36,501 nt of DNA from Marinifilaceae bacterium (lineage in GTDB: Bacteria; Bacteroidota; Bacteroidia; Bacteroidales; Marinifilaceae). Position 1 is the stretch's first letter. Every line of letters begins with the position of its first letter. The stretch spans positions 2,849 to 39,349 of the forward strand of contig JADGEF010000008.1 of assembly GCA_016744515.1 (NCBI GenBank), read 5' to 3'. The notes beneath the pieces are model-generated. The model worked only from the letters and a program-made list of their open reading frames with translations, did no database searches and had not been told where the DNA came from. Positions 1 to 9,483 of this stretch are shown in pieces. A program made the translations under genes and the position numbers.

Positions 1-90
1 GAACTGAGCCAACTCCAAAAAGCTCAGTAAGTTTTTCATAGGTTAGATTTAGGTTAGTAAGAAAACTCAGGTGGGGACCTGAGTTTTTTC
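1..90 (+). ncRNA. Candidate small RNA, copy 1 (5' end may lie outside the window)
   Basis: This stretch matches 233-322 without a mismatch (the single difference in the wider repeat falls at 100/332). It has a short hairpin at the start (ACTGAGC 3-9 with GCTCAGT 22-28), an unpaired AU-rich middle with a doubled GGTTAG, and a strong intrinsic terminator at 62-88. There is no open reading frame. That architecture is what a short non-coding transcript would look like; no Rfam family is recognised. Its promoter would lie to the left of the window, so the start is unknown. Alternatively it could be the trailing part of an upstream transcription unit. Confidence 0.45.
62..88 (+). terminator. Intrinsic terminator of sRNA-like copy 1
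   Basis: An 11-bp perfect stem (AAAACTCAGGT / ACCTGAGTTTT) closes a GGGG loop at 73-76 and runs into TTTTTT on the plus strand. Confidence 0.85.
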
Positions 91-192
91 TATTTAAGCT
101 AATTCAATTGCCTCTCGAGAAATTTATTCTTAAAAAAGATGAATGTTAACGCTCTTTAACTTTTCTTGACTCGCCTTAACTAAAGAAAGCGC

Positions 193-200
193 TATGTTTG
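193..200 (+). promoter_or_regulatory. Bacteroidota -7 element for sRNA-like copy 2
   Basis: TATGTTTG fits the TAnnTTTG -7 consensus of the Bacteroidota primary sigma factor. The only TTG upstream (166-168) is 24 bp away, longer than the usual 19 or so, so the -33 part is weak. A start near 206 would give a transcript of about 115 nt ending at the terminator at 294-320. Confidence 0.5.
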
Positions 201-205
201 TAGTG

Positions 206-321
206 TAGAACAAAACTATTTTTTCATAAATAGAACTGAGCCAACTCCAAAAAGCTCAGTAAGTTTTTCATAGGTTAGATTTAGGTTAGTAAGAAAACTC
301 AGGTGGGGACCTGAGTTTTTT
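206..321 (+). ncRNA. Candidate small RNA, copy 2
   Basis: The interval runs from the expected start after the TATGTTTG element at 193-200 to the end of a strong terminator. It contains the duplicated unit from 233 on, with the 5' hairpin ACTGAGC/GCTCAGT (235-241 with 254-260). No ORF of convincing length is present. Promoter, hairpin and terminator are all in order on one strand, and the terminated unit is kept in two almost identical copies. I infer a small regulatory RNA made from tandem genes; I do not recognise the family. The exact 5' end is an estimate. Confidence 0.5.
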
Positions 322-340
322 CTATTTAAGCCAATTCAAT
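233..340 (+). repeat. 108-bp direct repeat, copy 2
   Basis: Second copy of the unit at 1-108, differing at one base. The intervening 109-232 is not part of the repeat as far as the window shows. Confidence 0.93.
294..320 (+). terminator. Intrinsic terminator of sRNA-like copy 2
   Basis: Same 11-bp stem and GGGG loop as at 62-88, followed by a T run on the plus strand. Confidence 0.85.
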
Positions 341-424
341 ATTAATTACCTTTCTAGAATATGTCCTTCTTTTATCAATCTGTACGATTTTGCTTTTACT
401 TATTTGAGTAGAAAGTTTTGGGCA

Positions 425-459
425 TAAAAAAAGCTTCAATCTTACGATTGAAGCTTTTT
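425..459 (-). terminator. Terminator of the tRNA-Gly/tRNA-Leu unit
   Basis: AAGCTTCAATC (431-441) and GATTGAAGCTT (446-456) form a perfect stem around TTAC, extended by A/T pairs. Read on the minus strand it ends in seven U residues just after tRNA-Leu. It could also stop plus-strand transcripts. Confidence 0.85.
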
Positions 460-462
460 CTG

Positions 463-546
463 TACCCGGAGCGGGACTTGAACCCGCACGGCCGTGAAGC
501 CACTGGATTTTAAGTCCAGCGTGTCTACCAATTCCACCATCCGGGC
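463..546 (-). tRNA. tRNA-Leu (UAA)
   Basis: On the minus strand the acceptor GCCCGGA pairs with TCCGGGT (one G-U pair at the end). The anticodon stem carries TAA (CTTAAAA context), giving Leu-UAA. A long variable arm is present, as expected for tRNA-Leu, and the T arm has the GGTTCAAGTCC pattern. No CCA is encoded. It lies about 15 bp downstream of tRNA-Gly and is probably cotranscribed with it. Confidence 0.95.
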
Positions 547-561
547 ATCCTTTACGGATTG

Positions 562-634
<73 letters not shown>

Positions 635-704
635 ATTGTGCTTTTTGCTCCCTTCTGGTGAATCAACAAGGCTCGGCAGCCATTGTTTTTTTGTTTTGAC
701 GTTG

Positions 705-735
705 CAAATATATGCGCTTTTTTTGATTCTGCAAA
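705..735 (-). promoter_or_regulatory. Promoter of the tRNA-Gly/tRNA-Leu unit
   Basis: Read on the minus strand, TTTG (732-735) is followed by exactly 19 bp and TATATTTG (705-712), the full Bacteroidota TTTG-N19-TAnnTTTG architecture. Transcription would start near 698, about 64 bp before tRNA-Gly. Confidence 0.85.
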
Positions 736-902
736 ACAAAAAAAGAAAATAGCTCCTTTTTTTTCACTTTCGCTGAATGCTAATAAAACCGCAGGGTTCG
801 TGACTTCCTGAAAGTCAGAGAATCACTATTGAAATGACTGGGGCGAAAAAAATGATTTTATTTTTTTTTAAAACTTCTCAGCCCAGTCAAATGCTCTTAA
901 GA

Positions 903-3518
903 TTACAATCCAGATATCTTTTTTATCTCGTTCAACTTGTTCAAAGCTTCTATTGGAGTCAGATTATTCACATCCATACCTTTTATTTCGTCACGAATTT
1001 GTTGCAGAACGGGATCGTCCATCTGGAAAAAGCTCATCTGAAAGCCTTCGCGCTGCTGTGCAATCTCACCTACAGGCTTAGCAAGGGCTTCTCCATTCTT
1101 ATTTCCCTCAAGTTGTAATAGAATGTCATCGGCACGTTTAACCACTGATTTAGGCATTCCAGCCATTCTGGCTACATGTATACCAAAACTATGATTTGAG
1201 CCTCCTGGAACCAATTTACGTAGGAAAATCACCTTATTGTTGACTTCCTTAACTGAGACATTGAAATTTTTAACTCTATTGAAAGAATGTTCCATTTCGT
1301 TTAGCTCATGATAATGGGTTGCAAACAGTGTTTTGCCTTTAAACTTAGGATGCTCATGAATGTATTCTACAATAGACCATGCTATGGAAATACCATCGTA
1401 AGTACTGGTTCCACGTCCAAGCTCGTCTAAAAGAATGAGAGAGCGAGAAGAAAGATTGTTCAGAATACTTGCTGCCTCGTTCATTTCAACCATAAAGGTT
1501 GATTCGCCAAGGGAGATATTATCGGATGCACCTACACGTGTAAAGATTTTATCGACGTAACCAATATTAGCCTCCTCAGCAGGTACAAAACTACCTATCT
1601 GAGCCATCAGCACAATAAGAGCTGTTTGTCGCAGTAGGGCAGACTTACCCGCCATATTTGGACCCGTAATAATAATAACCTGCTGCTTGTCGTTGTCCAA
1701 GTACACATCGTTGGCAATATAGCTTTCGCCAAGAGGCAGTTGCTTTTCAATTACAGGATGACGCCCTTGTTTGATATCGATCACTTGTGTATCGTTAATC
1801 ACAGGACAATTGTAATGGTTCTCTTTGGCCAGTTTGGCAAAAGAAAGCAGACAGTCGAGTTGAGCAATCATGGCTGCATTCAGCTGAATTGAGCTGATAT
1901 AATCAGTGATACTGATTACCAAATCGTTGTATAATCGAGTTTCAAGTGCTAGAATTTTTTCTTCCGCACCTAAAATTTTCTCTTCGTAATCTTTTAATTC
2001 TTGTGTGATGTAACGCTCAGCACTCACAAGTGTTTGTTTGCGTATCCATTCTTCAGGAACTTTATCTTTATGTGTGTTTCGAATTTCGATATAGTATCCA
2101 AATACATTATTAAAACCAATTTTAAGCGAAGGAATACCTGTACTTTCACTTTCGCGAACTTGCATTTGTAAAAGGTAATCTTTACCTGAGAAAGCAATTT
2201 TTCTTAGTTCGTCCAAATCGGCAGAGATCCCATCAGCCATTACGCCACCTTTGCTAACCATAGCTGGAGGGTCGGCTTTAATCTCATTCTCAATTTTTTC
2301 TCGAATGCTTTGACAAGGATTTAATTGCTCACCAATTTTTACCAAATTTTTGTTACTCGATTGCAAACAAGTTGTTTGAATAGGTTCGATGGCGAGAAGT
2401 GCATTTTTAAGTTGAACAACCTCACGAGGTGAAATTCTTCCTACGGCAACCTTAGAGATAATACGCTCTAAGTCACCAATTTGTTTGATCTCATCTTCTA
2501 CATTCCAAGAGTTTTCTTCATTGGAATGAAAATATTTCACCACATCCAATCGGTTGTTGATACGAGCAGGATCTTTAAGCGGAAGGGCTATCCATCGTTT
2601 TAATAGACGAGATCCCATAGGCGAAAGGGTTTTGTCCATCACCTGAGATAGGGTTTGAGCCCCATCGTTTAATGCCCCAAAGAGCTCTAGGTTGCGAAGT
2701 GTGAATTTATCTAACCAAACGTAGCGGTCTTCTTCAATTCGCGAAATTTGTGTTACGTGACCGGCTTTTGAGTGTTTGGTGAAATCTAAATATTGCAGGA
2801 TAGCACCAGAGGCGATAATCCCTTCACGTAGGTTCTGAACTCCAAATCCTTTTAGGGAATTGGTTTCGAAATGTCGTAATAATTTATCTTGAGCTGCTGA
2901 TTCGGTAAATACCCAATCGTCCATCGTAAAGGTGTAGAATTTACCACCGAACAATTCGTGGAAGATTTTCTCTTTGCCTTTCTGATAAAGCACCTCTTTA
3001 GGTTGGAAGTTACCCATCAGTTTATCGATATACTCAAAACTACCTTCGGCTGTTAGGAACTCTCCAGTTGAAACATCAATAAAGGCAATACCTGCTGATT
3101 TTTTCTCTAAATGAACACAGGCTAAAAAGTTATTTTCCTTATGTTCGAGTACATTATCGTTATAAGATACGCCAGGTGTAACCAACTCCACAATGCCACG
3201 CTTAACCAGATTCTTGGTCTTTTTAGGATCTTCCAATTGCTCGCAAATAGCCACACGCATACCTGCTCTAACCAATTTTGGTAGATACGTATCGATAGCA
3301 TGATGAGGGAATCCAGCCAGTTCCACATAGCTTGCAGAACCGTTAGCTCTTTTGGTTAAAGTAATTCCACATATCTCAGAAGTGCGAATGGCATCATCCG
3401 AAAATGTTTCATAGAAATCACCCACACGAAACAATAAGATAGCATCGGGATGCTTGTCTTTTATCTCATAATATTGTTTCATCAAAGGGGTTTCAACTGC
3501 TTTTCTTTGCTTTGCCAA
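903..3518 (-). CDS. mutS: DNA mismatch repair protein MutS
   Basis: MutS binds base-base mismatches and small loops, then recruits MutL; it acts in the cytoplasm on newly replicated DNA. The 871-residue product has the normal length. The N-terminal mismatch-recognition domain carries the GDFYE motif with the wedge Phe-x-Glu near residues 34-36. The ATPase part has Walker A GPNMAGKS near 619, Walker [11 protein letters not shown] near 697, and the FATHYHEL segment. The start is a TTG at 3518 because a stop lies five codons upstream and no ATG intervenes; an internal ATG at codon 13 is possible but would trim the conserved N-terminus. It stands alone between the tRNAs and a divergent gene. A -7-like element TATATTTG (minus, 3709-3716) lies upstream. 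No clear terminator follows. Confidence 0.97.
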   Translation of the reverse strand: MAKQRKAVETPLMKQYYEIKDKHPDAILLFRVGDFYETFSDDAIRTSEICGITLTKRANGSASYVELAGFPHHAIDTYLPKLVRAGMRVAICEQLEDPKKTKNLVKRGIVELVTPGVSYNDNVLEHKENNFLACVHLEKKSAGIAFIDVSTGEFLTAEGSFEYIDKLMGNFQPKEVLYQKGKEKIFHELFGGKFYTFTMDDWVFTESAAQDKLLRHFETNSLKGFGVQNLREGIIASGAILQYLDFTKHSKAGHVTQISRIEEDRYVWLDKFTLRNLELFGALNDGAQTLSQVMDKTLSPMGSRLLKRWIALPLKDPARINNRLDVVKYFHSNEENSWNVEDEIKQIGDLERIISKVAVGRISPREVVQLKNALLAIEPIQTTCLQSSNKNLVKIGEQLNPCQSIREKIENEIKADPPAMVSKGGVMADGISADLDELRKIAFSGKDYLLQMQVRESESTGIPSLKIGFNNVFGYYIEIRNTHKDKVPEEWIRKQTLVSAERYITQELKDYEEKILGAEEKILALETRLYNDLVISITDYISSIQLNAAMIAQLDCLLSFAKLAKENHYNCPVINDTQVIDIKQGRHPVIEKQLPLGESYIANDVYLDNDKQQVIIITGPNMAGKSALLRQTALIVLMAQIGSFVPAEEANIGYVDKIFTRVGASDNISLGESTFMVEMNEAASILNNLSSRSLILLDELGRGTSTYDGISIAWSIVEYIHEHPKFKGKTLFATHYHELNEMEHSFNRVKNFNVSVKEVNNKVIFLRKLVPGGSNHSFGIHVARMAGMPKSVVKRADDILLQLEGNKNGEALAKPVGEIAQQREGFQMSFFQMDDPVLQQIRDEIKGMDVNNLTPIEALNKLNEIKKISGL

Positions 3519-4015
3519 GGGATGATATTTTTAAAGGGCCTGCTTTGCTGGGAAATCTATCACAGTTTTGCTGGCTAGTGTATTGCTTTAATTAACTATA
3601 TGCTTGCTAAGTCTTTTTCTATCGATTAAAATTGACCGATTAGCTTTGTTTAGGCAAGCTATTTCTCGTCCTGAAAAATGAATCAGGGAAGGTAAAATAA
3701 TTTTAGAACAAATATAAGCTTTGAGCAAGACATATTAAAAGGGCTTCCTTATTTTTTGATTTTAATTGTTTGAATTGGTTTTTGGGCTCTTTGAATATAA
3801 ATGAAAATATTCTCGCAAAGGACGTAGAGATTAGCGCTAAGCCATGAGAATTGATTGTAGAATTTTTGCGCTCTTAAAATATTACTTCGCGTGTTTTGCG
3901 TGAAATTGTGATTTGATTTTTATATCTAGTTTTAAAATAACACCTCATAGTCTTTTTATATTGATCTTTTCTTGCAATATTTAATGAACAAAATCTTAAC
4001 TCAATTCTATATACT
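3519..4015. other. Divergent intergenic region, mutS / saccharopine dehydrogenase-like gene
   Basis: About 500 bp without a credible ORF. It contains one good -7 element for mutS (minus, 3709-3716, TATATTTG) with no matching TTG 19 bp away. Around 3813-3846 a stretch rich in CGCAAAG/GCGCTAAG words looks like the degenerate short repeats often scattered between Bacteroidota genes. I see no RNA gene here. Confidence 0.5.
3709..3716 (-). promoter_or_regulatory. Possible mutS -7 element
   Basis: CAAATATA on the plus strand is TATATTTG on the minus strand, a perfect TAnnTTTG. It lies 190 bp before the mutS start codon. No -33 TTG is found at the expected distance. Confidence 0.4.
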
Positions 4016-5350
4016 ATGAAGAACATTCTGATAGTTGGCGCAGGCCTTTCTTCCACAAGCCTGATAGAATATCTCTTGAAACATTCAGACGAAAACCATT
4101 GGCAGGTTCGCTTGGCGGATATGTCCTTAGAGCTTGCAGAGAGTAAGATTAAGAAGCATGTGCGGGGGCGAGCCATTAAATTTGATGTGTTTGATAAGGA
4201 AGATCGTGCAAAGGAAGTTGAAAAAGCAGATTTGGTAATTTCGATGTTACCTCCTACAATGCATACTATGCTGGCTAAGGAATGTGTGAAACAGCGTAAA
4301 CATTTTCTGAGCCCATCCTATGTTTCTCCTGAGATGCAAATCTTAGATAAAAAAGCAAAGGAGAGAGGTGTTCTTCTAATGAATGAGTTGGGAGTTGATC
4401 CGGGTATCGATCATATGTCAGCTATGAAGATTATCGATAAGATTAAAGCCAAGGGTGGAGAATTATTGAGTTTTAAATCATATTGTGGGGGTTTATTAGC
4501 ACCGTCATGTTCGACTAATATTTGGCAATATAAATTCACATGGAATCCACGAAATGTTGTGACAGCGGGACAGGGTGTCGCAACTTATAAGGATAATGGA
4601 CAGTACAAGTATTTGCCATATCAACAAGTTTTTGCTCACCCTATCGAAACAAGTATGCCTAAGTATGGCGATTTTGAAGTTTATCCTAATAGAGATTCAC
4701 TGTCGTATCGAAGTTTATATGATATAAAAGATATTCCTAGTATTCTGCGTGGAACTATGCGCCGCCCAGGGTTTTGTCGGGCTTGGAATGTATTCGTTCT
4801 CCTTGGTTGTACCGATGAATCTTGTGTGATGCATGATTCTGAGAACCTAACTTATCGAGCATATATCGAGAGTTTTTTGCCTTACGACGAAAGGTCGGTA
4901 GAAGAACGATTTGCAGATTGCATAAATATTGGTGTTGATGATCCTATTATGGAGAAATTCAGGTGGCTGGATTTGTTCTCGGATAAGAAAGTTGGCTTAA
5001 AAGAAGGTACACCTGCTCTAATGCTTCAAAGAATTCTAGAGGGAAAATGGACTCTTGATCCTGACGATAAGGATCTTTTAGTTATGCAGCACCAGTTTGT
5101 TTATAAGCAAGATGGTCAGGAAAAGAAAATTACCTCTTCTATGAGTTATGAAGGGAAAGATCAAGAGCATACAGCTATGGCCTACACGGTAGGTTTACCT
5201 ATGGCTATTGTTGCTAAATTAATTCTCCAATCGAAAATAAATTTGACGGGTGTGCAAATACCCATTGATGCTCAAATTTATGAGCCAGTTTTAAAAGAGT
5301 TGGAAGAATTAGGTGTTTATTTCACCGAGCATGAAGAAGATTGTGAGTAA
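4016..5350 (+). CDS. Saccharopine dehydrogenase family protein (saccharopine reductase-like)
   Basis: The 444-residue protein opens with a Rossmann fold, MKNILIVGAGLSSTSL, with the GxGxxS dinucleotide loop at residues 8-13. It continues with SMLPPTMH and MNELGVDPGIDHMSA, both typical of the LYS9/saccharopine reductase family. These enzymes interconvert saccharopine with a semialdehyde plus glutamate using NAD(P). In Bacteroidota the family is usually linked to lysine catabolism, but the partner lysine-ketoglutarate reductase is not in this window, so the substrate is an inference. The length matches the family. The lipoprotein gene begins 50 bp downstream on the same strand and may be cotranscribed. 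The ATG at 4016 places the nucleotide loop at the usual distance from the N-terminus. Confidence 0.85.
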   Translation: MKNILIVGAGLSSTSLIEYLLKHSDENHWQVRLADMSLELAESKIKKHVRGRAIKFDVFDKEDRAKEVEKADLVISMLPPTMHTMLAKECVKQRKHFLSPSYVSPEMQILDKKAKERGVLLMNELGVDPGIDHMSAMKIIDKIKAKGGELLSFKSYCGGLLAPSCSTNIWQYKFTWNPRNVVTAGQGVATYKDNGQYKYLPYQQVFAHPIETSMPKYGDFEVYPNRDSLSYRSLYDIKDIPSILRGTMRRPGFCRAWNVFVLLGCTDESCVMHDSENLTYRAYIESFLPYDERSVEERFADCINIGVDDPIMEKFRWLDLFSDKKVGLKEGTPALMLQRILEGKWTLDPDDKDLLVMQHQFVYKQDGQEKKITSSMSYEGKDQEHTAMAYTVGLPMAIVAKLILQSKINLTGVQIPIDAQIYEPVLKELEELGVYFTEHEEDCE

Positions 5351-5400
5351 TCTTAAGTTCATTTTCTTAAGTTTGTACATCAATCAGCTATAAATACTTC

Positions 5401-6159
5401 ATGAGAAAGATAATTTTATTTTCCCTATTAGGCCTTTTAGTTCTTGCATCTTCATGCAGTAGTTTGCCTGCTTTACAGTCAACATGGAATCGTTCTTCAT
5501 CTTTACAAAATACTTTGGAAGATTTGGAAGCCAATGTTTTTTTCTCTGAGGATGAATTGACCTTGAAATTATCTAATGATGCGAACTACCTTGATATTAT
5601 TGTTTCAACCAATTCGCCAATAACTTTGAATAAGATTTACAACCTAGGATTAAGTATTTGGTTGGATCCGCAGGGAAAGAATAAACAAATATTTGGAGTT
5701 AATTTTCCATTACCTATTGAAAAGCCATATTCATCAACTGCTTTTAGAAACTATATCAGTCAGTTTGAAACAAATGAGCTACAGGAAGAGTTTTTCGATC
5801 GTTTTCAGAAATATGAATACGAGGACATTCGCCTTAAAGAAAATATAAGTGTCTCAACTTTAGATCAGGATGAGGCTTGCCAAGTTAGGTTGAGTTCTAA
5901 CAATCAAATTCTTTTGTCTTGTCATATTAGAGTCAGCCTAAAGAAGCTTATGGGATCTGAATTTAAGTTAACAGGCAAAGAAAAGATTGGTGTTAGTATT
6001 TTTAGCACTTCCTTGGCAACAGAGGCTTATCGTTCATCACTTTCTAGTAAAGAAGTTATTAATCAACGACTAAATCGACTGAAAGCTGGTGATGATCCTA
6101 ACCGACAAGAATTGGTTGAGCAATGGACTAATTTTAGCTTAGCTACTGAGAGTAAATAA
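5401..6159 (+). CDS. Lipoprotein of unknown function
   Basis: The 252-residue product starts with a lipoprotein signal peptide; the lipobox LASSC puts the lipidated cysteine at residue 19. After the cysteine come SSLPALQS, with no run of acidic residues, so it lacks the usual Bacteroidota surface-export signal and is more likely held on the periplasmic side of the outer membrane. The rest is soluble, with a predicted beta-rich central part (YLDIIVSTNSPITLNKIY, then ISIWLDPQGK-like spacing) and no recognised catalytic motif. I do not recognise a family. It follows the saccharopine dehydrogenase-like gene by 50 bp, which may be one transcription unit. Confidence 0.8.
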   Translation: MRKIILFSLLGLLVLASSCSSLPALQSTWNRSSSLQNTLEDLEANVFFSEDELTLKLSNDANYLDIIVSTNSPITLNKIYNLGLSIWLDPQGKNKQIFGVNFPLPIEKPYSSTAFRNYISQFETNELQEEFFDRFQKYEYEDIRLKENISVSTLDQDEACQVRLSSNNQILLSCHIRVSLKKLMGSEFKLTGKEKIGVSIFSTSLATEAYRSSLSSKEVINQRLNRLKAGDDPNRQELVEQWTNFSLATESK

Positions 6160-6183
6160 TTACGAATTATCAATTACGAATTA
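6158..6183. repeat. Short tandem repeat AATTACGAATTA
   Basis: AATTACGAATTA occurs at 6158-6169 and again at 6172-6183, overlapping the stop codon of the lipoprotein gene. It lies between two converging genes. It resembles short intergenic repeats seen in this phylum. Confidence 0.6.
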
Positions 6184-6264
6184 CGGAAAAATCAGAACTT
6201 AAATATTGTCATCATCTTTATCTGTGTTAATTTGCGAAATCGGTGGTTTCATTCAGGCAGTAAA

Positions 6265-6984
6265 TTACATCTTCAAATAGAAATCTTTGCACAGTTTGAT
6301 ATATTCTGGACTGTAAACATGTCGCTGACCATTTTCAACACAAAGTTGACCTTCAATTGTTTTTGTAATGTTGAGTGATAATTCGATTAGTAAGCGCTTG
6401 GCTGGTTTACCCAGATTTGGTAAAACTTCTACTCTTTTACTCAGGCTGAAACCAGCAATGCGTGCTAGTCGAATAAAGTAACCACCCTCAGTAACTGGAA
6501 GAATAACAGAAAATTTACCATTAGGATTCAAAAGATTTTTAGCTCCTTCAACTAAATCTTCAAAAGGAAGGGCATCTGTATGGCGTGCGGCAGACCTTGC
6601 TTCATTACTGGCTTTTAGCGAATTGATAAAGTAAGGTGGGTTGCTGACAATTACATCGTATTTAGTCGTTGTTTTGCTGACAAAATCTTGAAAGGAAGCA
6701 TGGTAGGCTTCAATTCGATCAGACCAAGGACAATTTTCAATGTTATCAACAGCTTGTTGATAAGATGAGCTGTCTATCTCGACTGCCTCAATTTTGGAGT
6801 TATAATTTGTTCTTTGGGCTAACATGATGGCGATAAGACCAGTTCCTGTTCCAATATCTAAAAAGGATTTAGCTCCATTGGTGTCTGCCCATGCTCCCAA
6901 TAAAACACCATCAGTTCCCACTTTCATGGCAGAGCTTTCTTGGTTGATTTTGAATTGTTTGAATTGAAAATATGTGTTAGCCAT
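6265..6984 (-). CDS. trmN6: tRNA1(Val) (adenine(37)-N6)-methyltransferase, YfiC/TrmN6 family
   Basis: The 239-residue protein is an S-adenosylmethionine-dependent methyltransferase. Residues 22-33 (VGTDGVLLGAWA) are the signature of the TrmN6/YfiC family. DIGTGTG (43-49) is the AdoMet-binding motif I, and NPPY (115-118) is the catalytic motif that flips and methylates an adenine amino group. The known family member modifies A37 next to the anticodon of tRNA1-Val. Length and motif order are normal. It is the last gene of a minus-strand series, 19 bp after the TIGR02757-family gene. The specific tRNA target is inferred from the family. Confidence 0.88.
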   Translation of the reverse strand: MANTYFQFKQFKINQESSAMKVGTDGVLLGAWADTNGAKSFLDIGTGTGLIAIMLAQRTNYNSKIEAVEIDSSSYQQAVDNIENCPWSDRIEAYHASFQDFVSKTTTKYDVIVSNPPYFINSLKASNEARSAARHTDALPFEDLVEGAKNLLNPNGKFSVILPVTEGGYFIRLARIAGFSLSKRVEVLPNLGKPAKRLLIELSLNITKTIEGQLCVENGQRHVYSPEYIKLCKDFYLKM

Positions 6985-7003
6985 GAGCCTAGAACTTGTA
7001 AGT

Positions 7004-7777
7004 TTAAAATTTCTCGAAGATACCTAATCCGAAAAGGGCAAAGTCATATTTGACAGGATCATTTGGATCTAGTTGGCGTAACGATCTGGTGATTTCATTT
7101 ACTGCTGGCCAATCGTTTTGTTTGCGATTTAGGAGGCCTAATTTGCGACCAACACGTCCTGTGTGAACATCGAGAGGTAAATATAAGTCGGTAGGCGAGA
7201 TACTTTTCCAAATGCCAAAATCGACAGATCGTTTATCATTACGAACCATCCAACGCAGAAACATATTCATACGTTTGGCTGATGATTTTTTTAGAACATT
7301 TGAAACGTGTTTCTCTGTTCTTTGAGGATGATCAATGGAAAAGAAAGTTTCTCTAAAGTTTTTGATCGCATCTTTTGCATCACCACCTATTAGAGCAGGT
7401 TTAGAGAAAACGGATTCTAGTCCGCCATGGTTCTTATAAATATTTTGCAAGGCTTGAATAAAGAAGATGGCATCTTCACCATTAAAAGTTCGGTGTTTGA
7501 ATTCAGCGAATATATCAAGATCTGAATTTTCGGCATTCATGATAAAATCATGAGGTGCTTCATCCATCCATTGCATGAGTTTCTTTGCATTCTTTATGAT
7601 GGTGGGGCGCTGCCCCCAGGCTATGGTTGCAGCAAGAAAAGCTGCAATTTCAATATCTTCTTTTTTTGAAAAAGCTTTGGGGATTTGAATCGGATCGGTC
7701 TCAATAAAAGTCTCCCGATTATAGAGATCGTACTTCTCGTCGAGAAAAGATTTGAGTTCAGAGCTAGAAAGTTTCAT
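7004..7777 (-). CDS. TIGR02757/DUF2400 family protein
   Basis: The 257-residue protein matches a conserved family known mainly from Bacteroidota and other anaerobes. The recognisable segments are FLAATIAWGQRPTIIKNAKK in the N-terminal third, LRWMVRNDKRSVDFGIW in the middle, and the C-terminal LPLDVHTGRVGRKLGLL. The overall pattern is mostly helical, and the C-terminal LDVHTGRVGRKLG segment recalls helix-hairpin-helix DNA glycosylases, but I cannot point to a catalytic lysine and do not assign a reaction. It sits 19 bp upstream of trmN6 and 88 bp downstream of the lolD-like gene, all on the minus strand. Confidence 0.85.
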   Translation of the reverse strand: MKLSSSELKSFLDEKYDLYNRETFIETDPIQIPKAFSKKEDIEIAAFLAATIAWGQRPTIIKNAKKLMQWMDEAPHDFIMNAENSDLDIFAEFKHRTFNGEDAIFFIQALQNIYKNHGGLESVFSKPALIGGDAKDAIKNFRETFFSIDHPQRTEKHVSNVLKKSSAKRMNMFLRWMVRNDKRSVDFGIWKSISPTDLYLPLDVHTGRVGRKLGLLNRKQNDWPAVNEITRSLRQLDPNDPVKYDFALFGLGIFEKF

Positions 7778-7865
7778 TGTATACGGGGTGAGTATTTAGA
7801 GTTTAGAAGTACTTAGAGTAATGAGTTGTGTTCTTAACTTATAAGTACTCAAGGCACTTTGAACT

Positions 7866-8525
7866 TTAGTTACTAATATCAATCATACCATCAGTCATTA
7901 CAATCTTTCTATCGGCCATATGTTCCATTTCTAAATCGTGAGTTACGATTACAAAGGTCTGGTTCAATTTCTTTCTCAAATCAACGATTATCTCGTGAAG
8001 TTCTTGACGATTAACGGAATCTAGGTTGCCTGATGGTTCATCGGCAAAGACAACCATTGGATCGTTAATAAGAGCTCTTGCTATAGCAACACGCTGCTTT
8101 TCTCCACCAGATAGTTCTGATGGTTTATGATCTAGACGATGGTCTAGTCCTAGCATACTCAATAGTTTTTTTGCTTTTGATGTTGCTTCAGACCTTGACT
8201 TTTTAGCTATGTAAGCAGGAATACAAACATTTTCTAAAGCTGTAAACTCTGGCAAGAGGTGATGAAATTGAAATACAAAACCAATGTTTTTATTTCTAAA
8301 TGCGGCAAGCTCTTTTTCATTCAAGCTCGAAATGTCTATCCCATCAAAATGTAATTGCCCTGAGTCTGGACGATCTAATGTTCCTAGAATTTGAAGAAGA
8401 GTCGTTTTTCCTGCTCCACTTGCGCCTACAACAAGAACAATTTCTCCTTTTTCTACATTAAAGTCTAAACCTTTTAGGACATGAACCTGTCCAAAACTCT
8501 TTTTTAATTGTTTTGCTGTAATCAT
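7866..8525 (-). CDS. lolD: ABC transporter ATP-binding protein, LolD-like
   Basis: This 219-residue ATPase has every nucleotide-binding motif: Walker A GASGAGKT (34-41), Q-loop glutamine in FVFQFHH (86), signature LSGGEKQ (138-144), Walker B VVFADEPS (158-165), D-loop SGNLD and H-loop His196. The LTDRPDSG-type linker and the [16 protein letters not shown] segment are typical of LolD, which powers release of lipoproteins from the inner membrane to the LolA carrier. No LolC/E permease is adjacent, and related MacB-type ATPases look similar, so the lol assignment is likely but not proven by context. It begins 31 bp after the antiporter stop codon and probably belongs to the same transcript. Confidence 0.85.
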   Translation of the reverse strand: MITAKQLKKSFGQVHVLKGLDFNVEKGEIVLVVGASGAGKTTLLQILGTLDRPDSGQLHFDGIDISSLNEKELAAFRNKNIGFVFQFHHLLPEFTALENVCIPAYIAKKSRSEATSKAKKLLSMLGLDHRLDHKPSELSGGEKQRVAIARALINDPMVVFADEPSGNLDSVNRQELHEIIVDLRKKLNQTFVIVTHDLEMEHMADRKIVMTDGMIDISN

Positions 8526-8556
8526 AGAAATGGGATATTTAAAGCTCTAGTTTTTG

Positions 8557-9483
8557 TTATTTGTTAAAAATAAAAAAGACGTAGGCTGAATAAATTAGAA
8601 TCAGAATTAAGCCTTTCCAACGGTGTAGCTTTGCTTTCTTTAATGGTAACATCAACAAAAATAAAAGAAAAGAGATAGCAAGCATCCAAATCAGGTCGAA
8701 ATTAAGAGTATCATTGCTAACAAAAATATTTTTAACGATTGAAGTAACTCCCAAGACACCGAATATATTGAAGATGTTTGATCCGATGATATTTCCGACT
8801 GAGATATCCATTTCCTTTTTTAATGCTGCAATGGCAGAGGTTGCCAGTTCAGGTACTGAAGTTCCAAAAGCAACAAGTGTTAGCCCAATAACACGCTCGC
8901 TAACGCCATATCCTAAAGCAATATTCTTTGCTGCACCAACTAGTAGGTCTGCACCAAAATAAAGTCCAATTGAGGCTAAAACAATTAAACCCAATGCTGC
9001 TGGAATGGAATGTTTTGGTTTTTTGAATTCTTCGTTATTATTGCCACGTGATTTTATTATTGTGAAAACCATGAATCCAATAAGCAAAACGAGGAAGCAA
9101 ATGCCTTCCCAAGTTTCGATAAGGTTATTTTGTGCAAAGGCGAAGAATAGGAGAGAAGCTCCCATCATAACGGGCCAATCGAATTTGATTGAATTACTCT
9201 TAACAGGTAAGGGTAAAAGAATGGCTGTGAAACCTAGAACCAAAGCAATATTAGAAACATTTGATCCTACCACATTACCAATGGCAATATCAGGACTACC
9301 TGATAGTGCAGCACCTAAACTCACAAATAATTCTGGAGCTGATGTTCCAAAAGAGATAACGGTTACCCCAACAACAAGTGTCGATATTTTAAAATGAGAG
9401 GATAGTGCAACACCGCCTTTTACCAATAAATCACCACTCGATAAAAGAATGACAAAGCCTATAATGAGATATAGATAATCCAT
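8557..9483 (-). CDS. Calcium/sodium antiporter, YrbG-type CaCA family
   Basis: This inner-membrane protein has about ten hydrophobic segments and the two inverted halves typical of the CaCA family. Each half carries the ion-binding alpha repeat: GTSAPELFVS with GNVVGSNVSNIALVLG in the first, and GTSVPELATS with GNIIGSNIFNIFGVLG in the second. Such proteins exchange cytoplasmic Ca2+ for Na+ or H+. The reading frame is open 27 codons further up to 9564, but that extension is not hydrophobic in the family pattern. The ATG at 9483 starts directly at MDYLYLIIGF, giving 308 residues, the normal family length. It is followed closely by the lolD-like gene. Confidence 0.9.
   Translation of the reverse strand: MDYLYLIIGFVILLSSGDLLVKGGVALSSHFKISTLVVGVTVISFGTSAPELFVSLGAALSGSPDIAIGNVVGSNVSNIALVLGFTAILLPLPVKSNSIKFDWPVMMGASLLFFAFAQNNLIETWEGICFLVLLIGFMVFTIIKSRGNNNEEFKKPKHSIPAALGLIVLASIGLYFGADLLVGAAKNIALGYGVSERVIGLTLVAFGTSVPELATSAIAALKKEMDISVGNIIGSNIFNIFGVLGVTSIVKNIFVSNDTLNFDLIWMLAISFLLFLLMLPLKKAKLHRWKGLILILIYSAYVFFIFNK

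Larger units (their letters stand above)
1..108 (+). repeat. 108-bp direct repeat, copy 1
   Basis: Copy 1 of a direct repeat; copy 2 is at 233-340, offset 232 bp. I find one difference (T at 100 versus C at 332). The repeat may extend left beyond the window edge. Confidence 0.93.

Noticed and set aside
1-340. CRISPR array
   Set aside because: Only two long repeats with a single 124-bp spacer, and no cas genes; the internal terminators point to transcription units.
834-1118. Plus-strand ORF opposite the end of mutS
   Set aside because: Antisense shadow of a clear coding gene.
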